NCBI GenBank assembly: GCA_937889515.1
Contig: CALAOV010000325.1
Coordinates: 1 to 33,650, forward strand
Reading direction: 5' to 3'
Length of the DNA: 33,650 nt
Source: an uncultured Myxococcales bacterium
Lineage (GTDB): Bacteria; Myxococcota_A; Polyangia; Fen-1088
Part shown: one piece after another, positions 20,769 through 29,190 of the stretch
Layout: each line of letters starts with the position of its first letter
How positions within the stretch are numbered: position 1 is the stretch's first letter
The notes under the pieces: model-generated
The model's input: only the letters and a program-made list of their open reading frames with translations
Database searches by the model: none
Told to the model about the DNA's origin: nothing
Program-made: the position numbers and the translations under genes

Positions 20769-21689
20769 CTAGGTCCTGGCTGAGGTCCTGGCTTGTTTGG
20801 GGGCACGATCGAGGGATTCCCAGAGCGCCCGCACCAGCGGCGAGGTCAGCTTCTTGCGCTGGGTGCAGACGCCGACCCGAAATTCTCCCAGGGCGTCGCT
20901 GCCCCCGTCGGCGTCGAGCACCCGCACCTTGGAGGCCAGTGGGCTCTCTTCGAGCACGATGCGCGGCACCACGCCGACGCCACAGCCGAGGCTGACCAGC
21001 GCCAGGATCGCTTCGCTGCCAGCGATCTCGCCGTAGACCTGCGGGGTGATGCGTTTGCCGCGGAACCAGCGATCGGCGCCCTCCCGCGCCTGGCCCGACG
21101 AGGGCAGCACCATGGGCAGCTCGGCCCAAGGGATGGGGCGGCGGTGGCAAAGGCGCTCGACCTCGCAGGCGGCGCGGGGCGCCGCGAACACCAGCGGCGT
21201 GTGGAGCAGCACCCGCGCCACCAGCGCGCGCGGCACCTGCGAGGGAATCGCGGCCACGCTGACGTCGACGTGCCCTTCGGCGAGACGCTCGAGCGCGTCG
21301 GCGGCGTATCCGGTCTCGAGCTGGATGTGGATGTCGGGGTGGCGCTGTCGAAAGTCGCTGAGCAGCTCCGGTAGAAAAGTCTGGCAGGCCGTCACGGAAG
21401 CGAAGACGACGATCGTCCCCGCGAGGGTGTCGCGGCGGCCCCGCAGATCCCGCTGCAGCCCGTCCCAGCGTTCGAGAGTCTCGCGGGCATGCTCGGCGAA
21501 CCGGGTCCCTTCCGGCGTCAGACGGACCGAGCGCCGATCCCGCTCGAACAGCGGCCAGCCGGCCTCCCGCTCGAGGCGCTGGATGGTGCGCGACAGCGCC
21601 GACGGGCTGACGTGGCAATCCCGGCTGGTGCGCAGGAAGTGCAGCGTCCGCGAAAGGTGCAGGAAAAGCCGGAGCGCGTCGTAGTCCAT
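20769..21689 (-). CDS. ilvY: LysR-type activator IlvY
   Basis: LysR regulator (306 aa) expected to activate ilvC in response to acetolactate or acetohydroxybutyrate. N-terminal winged HTH: MDYDALRLFLHLSRTLHFLRTS, HVSPSALSRTIQRLERE, then a wing with LTPEGTRFAEHA. The effector domain keeps IlvY-specific text recalled from E. coli: SVTACQTFLPELLSDFRQRHP, an ALGCGV-like segment (SLGCGVGVVP) and GVCTQRKKL near the end. The position confirms the call: it is divergent from ilvC with a 120-bp shared control region, the classic ilvY-ilvC arrangement, and it sits between ilvD and ilvC. Confidence 0.93.
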   Translation of the reverse strand: MDYDALRLFLHLSRTLHFLRTSRDCHVSPSALSRTIQRLEREAGWPLFERDRRSVRLTPEGTRFAEHARETLERWDGLQRDLRGRRDTLAGTIVVFASVTACQTFLPELLSDFRQRHPDIHIQLETGYAADALERLAEGHVDVSVAAIPSQVPRALVARVLLHTPLVFAAPRAACEVERLCHRRPIPWAELPMVLPSSGQAREGADRWFRGKRITPQVYGEIAGSEAILALVSLGCGVGVVPRIVLEESPLASKVRVLDADGGSDALGEFRVGVCTQRKKLTSPLVRALWESLDRAPKQARTSART

Positions 21690-21716
21690 GGGTGATCCGT
21701 ATTGCCGGTATCGTAG

Positions 21717-23276
<1,560 letters not shown>

Positions 23277-23559
23277 GTCGAATCTCCGCTCGTGGAGGCG
23301 TCGCCTTGTCGCGTTATCGTCGACGGGGCGCGCCACCAATGTGACGGCCGGCCGGCGATCCGGACCGATCGCGCGCCGACAATGTCGCAGGCGTGTTTCG
23401 GCCCGGCGAACCGCTGGTTAAACTTCACGCATAAGGTTGCGCAGCGACGATCCGGCGCTCAATATTCTCGCGACCGGGCCGATGAACGGCTCGACGCTGT
23501 GAAGGTGAAAACCAAGAGGCGATAACTCAGAACAAAAGGAAAGGCAGAGCAGTTAGATC
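23277..23559. other. intergenic region after ilvC, nothing firm
   Basis: The largest gene-free gap (283 bp). I find no clear terminator, tRNA or repeat. The last ~60 bases are A-rich (aaaaccaag, aacaaaagg), unlike the rest of the window, and probably hold the leader of the next gene; AAAGG at 23538-23542 is too far from the ATG for a standard ribosome site. Confidence 0.5.
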
Positions 23560-24168
23560 ATGAAGAGCGTGGTGACGGGGTTGATGATGTTGGCGGGGTC
23601 GGTGGTTCGAGAGAAGGGACAGGGCTTCGACGATTTCGGGTGGCGGCGGGAGGTGCAGCGCGCGCGCGATGCGCAGGTCGAGTCGGCGACGGCGACGGGC
23701 AACTCGGGTGACGACTCGGTGATCGTCGTCGCCGGGCCGCCGATCGGGACGGCCGGGCCGGCGGACGCGGCCCTGGTGAGCGTCGAGCGGGTCGACGTCA
23801 CGGTCGCCCCGGGCGATTGGGACGTGGCCTGCGAGCGCCAGCAGGGAAATCGGCTGGTATTCGATCGCAGCTCGGTCCGCGATCTGGGCGGCGCGACGCT
23901 ATTTCGCTGGGCGCCCGTCGAGGGCGCGGCGCCGGAGGCCGATGCCGTGATCTACACGGCCGTCGCCGACTGCCGCGAGAAGAGCGTCGAGGCGAGCTGG
24001 CCGGGGAAGCGTCGGGAGACGCGCTCGGGCACTTGCGGACGGTATCTGGTGGACGCGGTCTGTTCGGCGCGTACCGCGGTCCGGACGCCCAAGCCGGAGC
24101 AGCGGGATCGCGCCAGTCGAGCGAGGACGGGCGTTGCGGGCGTCCCGCACGCGAGCGCGACGCCGTAA
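23560..24168 (+). CDS. hypothetical protein, weakly surface-adhesin E-like
   Basis: 202 aa with genuine GC3 codon bias, so I accept it as a gene. A short hydrophobic start (MKSVVTGLMMLAGSVV) looks like a signal peptide cut short, since no cleavage site follows; it passes directly to REKGQGFDDFGWRRE. The middle (RLVFDRSSVRDLGGATLFRWAP, then AVIYTAVADCREKSVEASW) resembles the small surface-adhesin E-like domain: a D-x-S-V strand, an aromatic strand and a conserved Cys in DC. The last ~30 residues are basic and Ala-rich and look unstructured. It stands alone between ilvC and the ACT protein. The family match is weak and the function is unknown. Confidence 0.55.
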   Translation: MKSVVTGLMMLAGSVVREKGQGFDDFGWRREVQRARDAQVESATATGNSGDDSVIVVAGPPIGTAGPADAALVSVERVDVTVAPGDWDVACERQQGNRLVFDRSSVRDLGGATLFRWAPVEGAAPEADAVIYTAVADCREKSVEASWPGKRRETRSGTCGRYLVDAVCSARTAVRTPKPEQRDRASRARTGVAGVPHASATP

Positions 24169-24216
24169 GCCGCGCGCCGGTTTCCGCACGGTGCGACGCC
24201 GTAGGGCGCGCGCGGT
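24157..24216. repeat. imperfect direct repeat, 36-bp period
   Basis: GCGACGCCGTA occurs at 24157-24167 and 24193-24203, each followed by a similar GC-rich tail ending in GGT. Only two copies are present. The first covers the stop codon of the preceding gene. Meaning unknown. Confidence 0.5.
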
Positions 24217-24224
24217 GTTGTCGT

Positions 24225-24253
24225 CCAGGCCGGTCGAAAAGCCGGCTTCCTGG
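24225..24253 (+). terminator. hairpin without T run after hypothetical gene
   Basis: CCAGG CCGG, an 8-nt loop (tcgaaaag), CCGG, a ctt bulge and CCTGG form nine base pairs. It sits 57 nt past the stop of the gene at 23560 and before the ACT gene. Terminator function is an inference. Confidence 0.4.
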
Positions 24254-24267
24254 TGCCCGGCCGCGGT

Positions 24268-24287
24268 CGGGGGAGTATTCTCCCCCG
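24268..24287 (+). promoter_or_regulatory. perfect hairpin over the ribosome site of the ACT gene
   Basis: CGGGGGAG, loop TATT, CTCCCCCG: a perfect 8-bp inverted repeat ending 1 nt before the ATG at 24289. The only purine-rich ribosome-binding candidate (GGGGGAG) is inside the 5' arm, so in RNA the hairpin would hide it. As DNA it could instead be an operator. Confidence 0.6.
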
Positions 24288-24288
24288 C

Positions 24289-24828
24289 ATGACGGACTTG
24301 GTCCTCACACTGCTTGGGCCGGATCGGCCGGGAATCGTGGAGCAGGTGGCGGAGGTGATCGCCGCGCACGGCGGCAACTGGCTGGAGAGCCGGATGAGCC
24401 ACCTGGCGGGCAAGTTCGCGGGCATCCTGCGTGCCGAGCTGCCGTCCGACCGGGTCGCCGGGGCGCTGGTGGCGCTGGCGGCGCTAGAGACCCGCGGCCT
24501 CAAGGTGATCGCGGAGACCGCGACGGGCGCGGCCGCGGCACCGGCGGAGCGGAGAATGGAGTTCGAGCTGGTCGGGCTCGATCGGCCCGGGATCGTGCGC
24601 GAGATATCGCAGCTCCTGGCCAGCAACGGCGTCAACGTCGAGGATCTCGTCACCAACCGGAGCAGCGCCCCCATGTCGGGCGAGATGCTGTTCGAGGCGC
24701 GAGCCCACGTGCGCGTCCCGCCCACCACCGACGTGGCGCGCCTGCGCGCCGAGCTGGAGCGCCTGGCCAGCGATCTGGTGGTCGAGGTCAAGCTGACGGT
24801 CCTCGAATCCGACGGTCGTCGGCGCTGA
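24289..24828 (+). CDS. double ACT-domain regulatory protein, GcvR-like
   Basis: 179 aa made of two ACT domains. Each opens with the same text: LLGPDRPGIVEQVAEVIAAHGGNW at the N-terminus and LVGLDRPGIVREISQLLASNGVNV from about residue 92. This is the glycine cleavage repressor (GcvR) layout: a protein without DNA-binding domain that senses an amino acid, usually glycine, and acts on a partner regulator. No gcvA is in the window, so the partner is unknown. ATG 24289 follows directly on a strong hairpin. padR begins 10 nt after its stop, so the two genes are probably co-transcribed. Confidence 0.88.
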   Translation: MTDLVLTLLGPDRPGIVEQVAEVIAAHGGNWLESRMSHLAGKFAGILRAELPSDRVAGALVALAALETRGLKVIAETATGAAAAPAERRMEFELVGLDRPGIVREISQLLASNGVNVEDLVTNRSSAPMSGEMLFEARAHVRVPPTTDVARLRAELERLASDLVVEVKLTVLESDGRRR

Positions 24829-24838
24829 GGCCAGCAGC

Positions 24839-25519
24839 ATGTCGTCGACGCGGCTCTTGGTTCTCGGCGCCGTTCGCATCTTTCAGCCGGTGCATGGCTA
24901 CGACGTCCGCCGCGAGCTCCTCTCCTGGAAGGTCGATCTGTGGGCGAACGTGGCGCCGGGGTCGATCTACAACGCGCTCAAGACGCTGACCAAAGAGCGG
25001 TTCCTCAAGGTCGTGGGGACCGGACAGATCGGTGGGCGTCCGGAGCGGACGCAATACAGCCTCACGCCCGACGGCGAGAAGGAGTACCAGACCTTGCTGC
25101 GCGACACCTGGTGGCGGGTCATCCCGCCGGTCGACCAGCTGATGCCGGCGCTCTGCTTCATGCCCAGCCTGAGCCGGCAAGAAGTGGCCGCCGCGCTCGA
25201 GCATCGGATCGGGCAGGTCGAGGGCGCCCTGAAACATATCGCCTTCGCCCGCCTGGAGATCCGGCCGCCGGAGACGCCCGAGCACGTCAAGGAGCTCTAC
25301 GATCTCCAGGCGGCCCGGCTCGCGGCTGAAATCCCCTGGGCTCGCACGCTCCTCGAACGGCTCGCGCGCGGCGAGTACGAGGACCGCAAGACCGCCGGTC
25401 GCCTCATCAAGGCCGGCCGGCGCGCGCGGGGGCAGCCCGAGGTCGCCGAAAAGCCTTCGACCGGACCTGCCCGCGGACCTGCCCCCCAGGGGAGGCGCGC
25501 TTCAAAAAAATCCTCTTGA
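24839..25519 (+). CDS. PadR-family transcriptional regulator
   Basis: 226 aa. The N-terminal winged helix is typical of PadR: LVLGAVRIFQPVHGYDVRREL, then APGSIYNALKTLTKERFL and GRPERTQYSLTPDGEKEYQTLL. A C-terminal helical dimerisation region follows, and a basic disordered tail (about residues 195-226) ends in RRASKKSS. TGAGG, overlapping the previous stop, can serve as ribosome site 8 nt before ATG 24839. Directly downstream lies an ABC exporter whose promoter contains a palindrome, so it most likely represses that exporter and is released by an exported compound (inference from family and position). Confidence 0.92.
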   Translation: MSSTRLLVLGAVRIFQPVHGYDVRRELLSWKVDLWANVAPGSIYNALKTLTKERFLKVVGTGQIGGRPERTQYSLTPDGEKEYQTLLRDTWWRVIPPVDQLMPALCFMPSLSRQEVAAALEHRIGQVEGALKHIAFARLEIRPPETPEHVKELYDLQAARLAAEIPWARTLLERLARGEYEDRKTAGRLIKAGRRARGQPEVAEKPSTGPARGPAPQGRRASKKSS

Positions 25520-25544
25520 CGGCATATAGTCAAATTTGAATAAT
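25516..25544 (+). promoter_or_regulatory. promoter of the ABC exporter with embedded palindrome
   Basis: TTGACG (25516-25521) and AATAAT (25539-25544, 5 of 6) are exactly 17 bp apart. The perfect palindrome TCAAATTTGA (25530-25539) fills the spacer and touches the -10; with one mismatched pair it extends to TAgTCAAATTTGAaTA. This is a classic repressor site, most likely for the adjacent PadR protein. The expected start near 25551 leaves about 8 nt to the ATG at 25559. Confidence 0.75.
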
Positions 25545-25558
25545 CACCCTGGATCAAG

Positions 25559-26554
25559 ATGGCGGCCCAGACGAACCAACCGATGGTCGAGGCGCGGGGC
25601 CTCGGGCGCACCTTCCGCACGCGCACCGGCGCCGTCGAGGCGGTGGCCGGCGTCGATTTCGCGATCCAGGCGCGCGAGGTGGTCGGCTTTCTAGGGCCGA
25701 ACGGGGCGGGGAAAACCACCACCCAGCGGATGCTCTCGACGCTGCTGGCGCCGACGTCGGGCGAGGCGACCGTCGCCGGCTGCGATCTGCGCCGCGATCC
25801 GGTGGGGGTGCGGCGGCGGATCGGTTACGTCGCCCAGGGCGGCAGCACCAACCCGAACGCGCTGTGCGACGAGGAGCTCGTGCTGCAGGCGCAGCTCTAC
25901 GGCCTCGGCGCCGAGGAAGCCCGGCGGCGCGCGGACGAGATCTGCGCGCGGCTGGACCTCGGCGATCTCGGAGCCCGCCAGATCAAGACGCTCTCGGGCG
26001 GGCAGCGGCGCCGGCTCGACGTCGCGCTCGGCCTGGTGCACGGGCCGGGCCTGGTGTTCCTCGACGAGCCGTCGACCGGGCTCGATCCGCAGAGTCGCGC
26101 CAATCTCTGGACCCACATTCGTGGCCTGCGCGACGAGCTGGGGACGACGGTCTTCCTGACCACCCACTATCTCGAGGAGGCCGACGCGCTGTGCGATCGC
26201 ATCCTCATCATCGACCACGGCCGCATCGTGGCCGAAGGGACGCCCGACCAGCTCAAGCGGCGGATCTCGGGCGATCTGGTGATCTTCACGGTCGGCCCGG
26301 AGGCGGAACGGGCGCGCGGCGTTCTGGCGGGGCGTCCGGGCGTGCGCGAGGCGGTGCCGCACGACGGGACGGTGCGGGTGACGGTGGAGCGCGGCGAGGA
26401 AGGGGCGCTGCCGCTCATGCGCGCGCTCGACGCCGCCGGAATTCCGGTCGCCTCGATGCAGATCGCGCGTCCCACCCTCGACGACGTGTTCCTGACCCTG
26501 ACCGGTCACTCGCTGCGCGACCAGCCGGCGGCCGAGGGACGGAGGCCGTCGTGA
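25559..26554 (+). CDS. ABC exporter ATPase, DrrA-like
   Basis: Cytoplasmic ATPase (331 aa) of an ABC-2 drug or lipid exporter. Walker A GPNGAGKTT at 46-54, Q-loop region GYVAQGGSTNPN, signature LSGGQRRR near 145-152, Walker B VFLDEPSTGLDP near 165 and switch His in TTHYLEEADALCDR. A ~90-residue C-terminal domain after GTPDQLK, ending RPTLDDVFLTLTG, is typical of DrrA-type proteins. The start follows a palindrome-containing promoter. The stop overlaps the permease start by 4 bp (GTGA), so the two subunits are translationally coupled. Confidence 0.93.
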   Translation: MAAQTNQPMVEARGLGRTFRTRTGAVEAVAGVDFAIQAREVVGFLGPNGAGKTTTQRMLSTLLAPTSGEATVAGCDLRRDPVGVRRRIGYVAQGGSTNPNALCDEELVLQAQLYGLGAEEARRRADEICARLDLGDLGARQIKTLSGGQRRRLDVALGLVHGPGLVFLDEPSTGLDPQSRANLWTHIRGLRDELGTTVFLTTHYLEEADALCDRILIIDHGRIVAEGTPDQLKRRISGDLVIFTVGPEAERARGVLAGRPGVREAVPHDGTVRVTVERGEEGALPLMRALDAAGIPVASMQIARPTLDDVFLTLTGHSLRDQPAAEGRRPS

Positions 26555-27312
26555 GCGCCTGGCGGGAAGCGCGTCTGGTGTTTCGGCAGCAGCTTCGCCT
26601 GTCGTGGCGGCAGCCGGTCTGGGCGGTGCTGGCGCTGATCCAGCCGTTGCTCTACCTGGCGCTGTTCGGACCGCTCCTCCGCCCGCTCACCCACACGCCC
26701 GGGTTCCCGCCGGGAAGCTCCTGGTCGGTGTTCGTTCCCGGGCTGCTCATCCAGCTGGCGATGTTCGGGACGATGTTCGTCGGCTTCGGCCTGATCGCGG
26801 AGATGCGCTACGGCGTGGTCGAGCGGATGCGGGTCACGCCCGCCAGCCGGATGGCGCTGCTCATGGGCCGGGTGATGCGCGACGCGGTCGTGCTGGTCGG
26901 ACAGGCGGTCCTGCTCATCGCGATCGCCACGGTGTTCGGGCTGCGCGCGCCGCTGCTGGGTCTGGCGGCCGTGCTGGTGATCGTGCTCCTGCTGGGGATC
27001 TCGCTCTCGTCGTTTTCCTACGCGGCGGGGCTCAAGTTGCGGAGCGAGGACGCGCTGGCGCAGCTCCTCAACAGCCTGGCCGTGCCGCTCTTGTTGCTGT
27101 CCGGCATCCTGCTGCCGATGTCGCTGGCGCCGCGCTGGCTCTATCTGCTCTCGCGCCTCAACCCCTTCAGCCACGTCGTCGACGGGGCGCGCGCGGCCGT
27201 GCGCGGCGACTTCGGCTCGGGCTCAATCGCGGTGGGCTTCATCGTCGCCCTCGCGCTGGCCGTCGCCGGCGTCGCCGTCGGCACCCGGACGTTCCACCGT
27301 GAGTCGAATTAA
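26551..27312 (+). CDS. ABC-2 type exporter permease, DrrB-like
   Basis: Membrane subunit (253 aa) for the ATPase just upstream. GTG 26551 overlaps the ATPase stop and has GGAGG 5 nt before it. Six hydrophobic segments are visible, beginning with VLALIQPLLYLALFGPLL and including FVPGLLIQLAMFGTMFVGFGLI. The family motif E-x-R-x-x-V-x-E-R-x-x-V-T-P is present (EMRYGVVERMRVTP), as is the late LNPFSHVVDGARAAVRG. The substrate is unknown; the PadR control suggests a toxic or signalling compound. Confidence 0.9.
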   Translation: MSAWREARLVFRQQLRLSWRQPVWAVLALIQPLLYLALFGPLLRPLTHTPGFPPGSSWSVFVPGLLIQLAMFGTMFVGFGLIAEMRYGVVERMRVTPASRMALLMGRVMRDAVVLVGQAVLLIAIATVFGLRAPLLGLAAVLVIVLLLGISLSSFSYAAGLKLRSEDALAQLLNSLAVPLLLLSGILLPMSLAPRWLYLLSRLNPFSHVVDGARAAVRGDFGSGSIAVGFIVALALAVAGVAVGTRTFHRESN

Positions 27313-27314
27313 CT

Positions 27315-27335
27315 CGGGACCCTGGGAGGGTCCCG
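27315..27335. terminator. perfect hairpin between convergent genes
   Basis: CGGGACCCT, loop GGG, AGGGTCCCG: nine perfect pairs starting 2 nt after the permease stop, before the convergent hydrolase gene. There is no T run. It resembles the GC-only hairpin at 18396-18431 in position. Confidence 0.6.
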
Positions 27336-27403
27336 TGCCCCCCGCGACGAGGTCGTGCCAGCAAAGCTGGCCCGCCCTCACGCGATCGAGCTCGGGACAG
27401 TCG

Positions 27404-28285
27404 CTATTTCAGGGGCAGGGTTTGCGTCTCGCCGGGCTTGAGCTCGAGGACGGTCACCTTGGCGCTGGCCTTGTCCTTCTTGAGGGCGGCCCGCAGCTCG
27501 TCGGGCGTCCCGGCCAGGGCGGGGAAGGTTCCGAAGTGCATCGGGATGACGGTCTTGACCTTGAGCATCTTGGCGGCCAGCGCGGCGCCCGCGGGGTCCA
27601 TCGTGAAATGACCGCCGATGGGGAGCATCGCGATGGTCGGGTGATAGCGCTCGGCGATGAGCGACATGCCGGCAAAGACGTCGGTGTCGCCCGCGTGGTA
27701 CAGGGTCGGCCCCTTCGCAATCTCGATCACGAAACCCAGCGCCGGGCCGCTGTATTTCGGCCCCGACTTGTCCTGCCCGAATCCGCCCGAGTGCAGCGCC
27801 TCGACGACGTGGATGGTGGCATCCTTGACCGTGATCGTGCCGCCCATGTTCATCCCCTCCGAACTCTGCGCGCCGATCAGGCTGGCCAGCTCGTAGGAGG
27901 TGATGACCTTGGCGCCGGTCTTCTTGGCCAGCTCCGCGGTGTTGCCGACGTGATCGAAATGACCGTGGGTAACCAGGATGGCGTCGAGCGCCTTGGGATG
28001 TTCGAGCTTCGGCGCGCTGGGGTTGTCGAGCCAGGGATCGATGGCGATCGTGGCGCCGCCCGGCGTCGTGATGACGAAGGCCGCGTGTCCCCACCAGGTG
28101 GCGGTGGTTCCGGTGGCGGCCATGGTCGTGCCGACCGGCGAGGGCGCGGCCGTCTTGGTGGCCATCTTGGAGGCGGCCGGCGCGGCCGCAGGCTTGTCGT
28201 TGGCGGCGTAGGCGTTTGCGGAGAGCAGCAACGCAAGCGGCGCAAATGGAACGACGGCACGGATCGAGACGCAGAGCTTGTTCAT
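27404..28285 (-). CDS. exported metallo-beta-lactamase-fold hydrolase (UPF0173-like)
   Basis: Metal-dependent hydrolase, 293 aa. ATG 28285 is set by AGGAG 5 nt upstream; the frame continues upstream without support. A signal peptide (VVPFAPLALLLSANAYA) ends near residue 28 and an Ala/Pro/Lys linker follows. The fold begins at TATWWGHAAFVI. Metal ligands: H107, H109, D111 and H112 in THGHFDHVG, then LYHAGDTDVF, the late LPIGGHFTMDP and VIPMHFGTFP. This is the UPF0173 type, usually cytoplasmic, here exported. The substrate is unknown. It is a single gene, divergent from the ABC operon that follows. Confidence 0.9.
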   Translation of the reverse strand: MNKLCVSIRAVVPFAPLALLLSANAYAANDKPAAAPAASKMATKTAAPSPVGTTMAATGTTATWWGHAAFVITTPGGATIAIDPWLDNPSAPKLEHPKALDAILVTHGHFDHVGNTAELAKKTGAKVITSYELASLIGAQSSEGMNMGGTITVKDATIHVVEALHSGGFGQDKSGPKYSGPALGFVIEIAKGPTLYHAGDTDVFAGMSLIAERYHPTIAMLPIGGHFTMDPAGAALAAKMLKVKTVIPMHFGTFPALAGTPDELRAALKKDKASAKVTVLELKPGETQTLPLK

Positions 28286-28381
28286 GAAATCTCCTGGGAC
28301 CGGGGGCTTGGCGGGCGCCAATGTAATCCATTGCCCGCTGGTTGGGACGTGAATTGGGATCCGCTCTGGCATCGAGGAAGT

Positions 28382-28416
28382 CGTGGCTTGACACCACGGG
28401 ATCCGTCGATTATTGC
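28382..28416 (+). promoter_or_regulatory. candidate promoter of the Lol-like operon
   Basis: A perfect TTGACA (28388-28393) lies 17 bp before TATTGC (28411-28416, 3 of 6). The -35 sits inside an inverted repeat, CGTGG-N7-CCACG (28382-28398), a possible regulator site. The expected start near 28423 gives a ~45-nt leader with AAAGGA (28458-28463) 4 nt before ATG 28468. Confidence 0.5.
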
Positions 28417-28467
28417 CGCGGTGTCGCCGGACGCGGAAGCGGGGAACGGACAGACCGAAAGGACGTC

Positions 28468-29190
28468 ATGAAGGCCATCGTTTCAGTTCGTGAGGCGGTC
28501 AAGAACTACATCCTGGGCAACGTCGTCGTTCCCGCCCTGCGGGGCGTGACGTTGGACGTCGTCGAGGGCGATTTTCTCGCCATCGCCGGCCCCTCGGGCA
28601 GCGGCAAGACGACGCTCCTCAACCTGATCGGCTGCGTCGATACGCCGACCTCGGGTACCGTGGAGGTCGCGGGCAAGGACACCCGGCAACTCTCCGAGCG
28701 CGAGCTCACCGACCTGCGCCTCCACACGATCGGCTTCATCTTCCAGAGCTTCAACCTGGTGTCGGTTCTGACGGTGTTCCAGAACATCGAGCTGCCGCTG
28801 CTCCTGCAACGCAAGCTGAACGGCCCAGAGCGCGCCCAGCGGGTGGCAGCCCTGCTCGAGCGGGTCGGGCTGCGCGAATACGGAGCCCACCGCCCCAGCG
28901 AGCTGTCGGGTGGGCAGCGGCAACGGGTCGCCATCGCGCGCGCGCTCGTGACCAGGCCGCAGCTGGTGCTGGCCGACGAGCCGACCGCGAACCTCGATTC
29001 GGTGACCGGCGCGCACATCCTCGACCTGATGCGGGAGCTGAACCGAACGGAAAAGACCACCTTCATCTTCTCGACCCACGACCAGAGCGTGATGGCGCAC
29101 GCCAACGCCGTGGTGCGGCTGGCCGACGGCAAGCTCGTCGATCGGGTGACCCCCGCGCAGGCGGCGGCCGAGACGGGCCTTCCGGCATGA
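28468..29190 (+). CDS. ABC transporter ATPase, LolD/MacB type
   Basis: Cytoplasmic ATPase (240 aa). Walker A GPSGSGKTT at 41-49, Q-loop IFQSFNLVSVLTVFQNIELPL, signature LSGGQRQRVAIARAL from 146, Walker B LVLADEPTANLDS and switch His in FSTHDQSVM. The Q-loop text and the ADEPTANLDS form place it with LolD/MacB/FtsE ATPases, which drive lipoprotein release or mechanotransmission rather than ordinary pores. AAAGGA precedes ATG 28468. Its stop overlaps the next permease by 4 bp (ATGA). With two FtsX-type permeases downstream it forms a complete transporter. Confidence 0.93.
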   Translation: MKAIVSVREAVKNYILGNVVVPALRGVTLDVVEGDFLAIAGPSGSGKTTLLNLIGCVDTPTSGTVEVAGKDTRQLSERELTDLRLHTIGFIFQSFNLVSVLTVFQNIELPLLLQRKLNGPERAQRVAALLERVGLREYGAHRPSELSGGQRQRVAIARALVTRPQLVLADEPTANLDSVTGAHILDLMRELNRTEKTTFIFSTHDQSVMAHANAVVRLADGKLVDRVTPAQAAAETGLPA

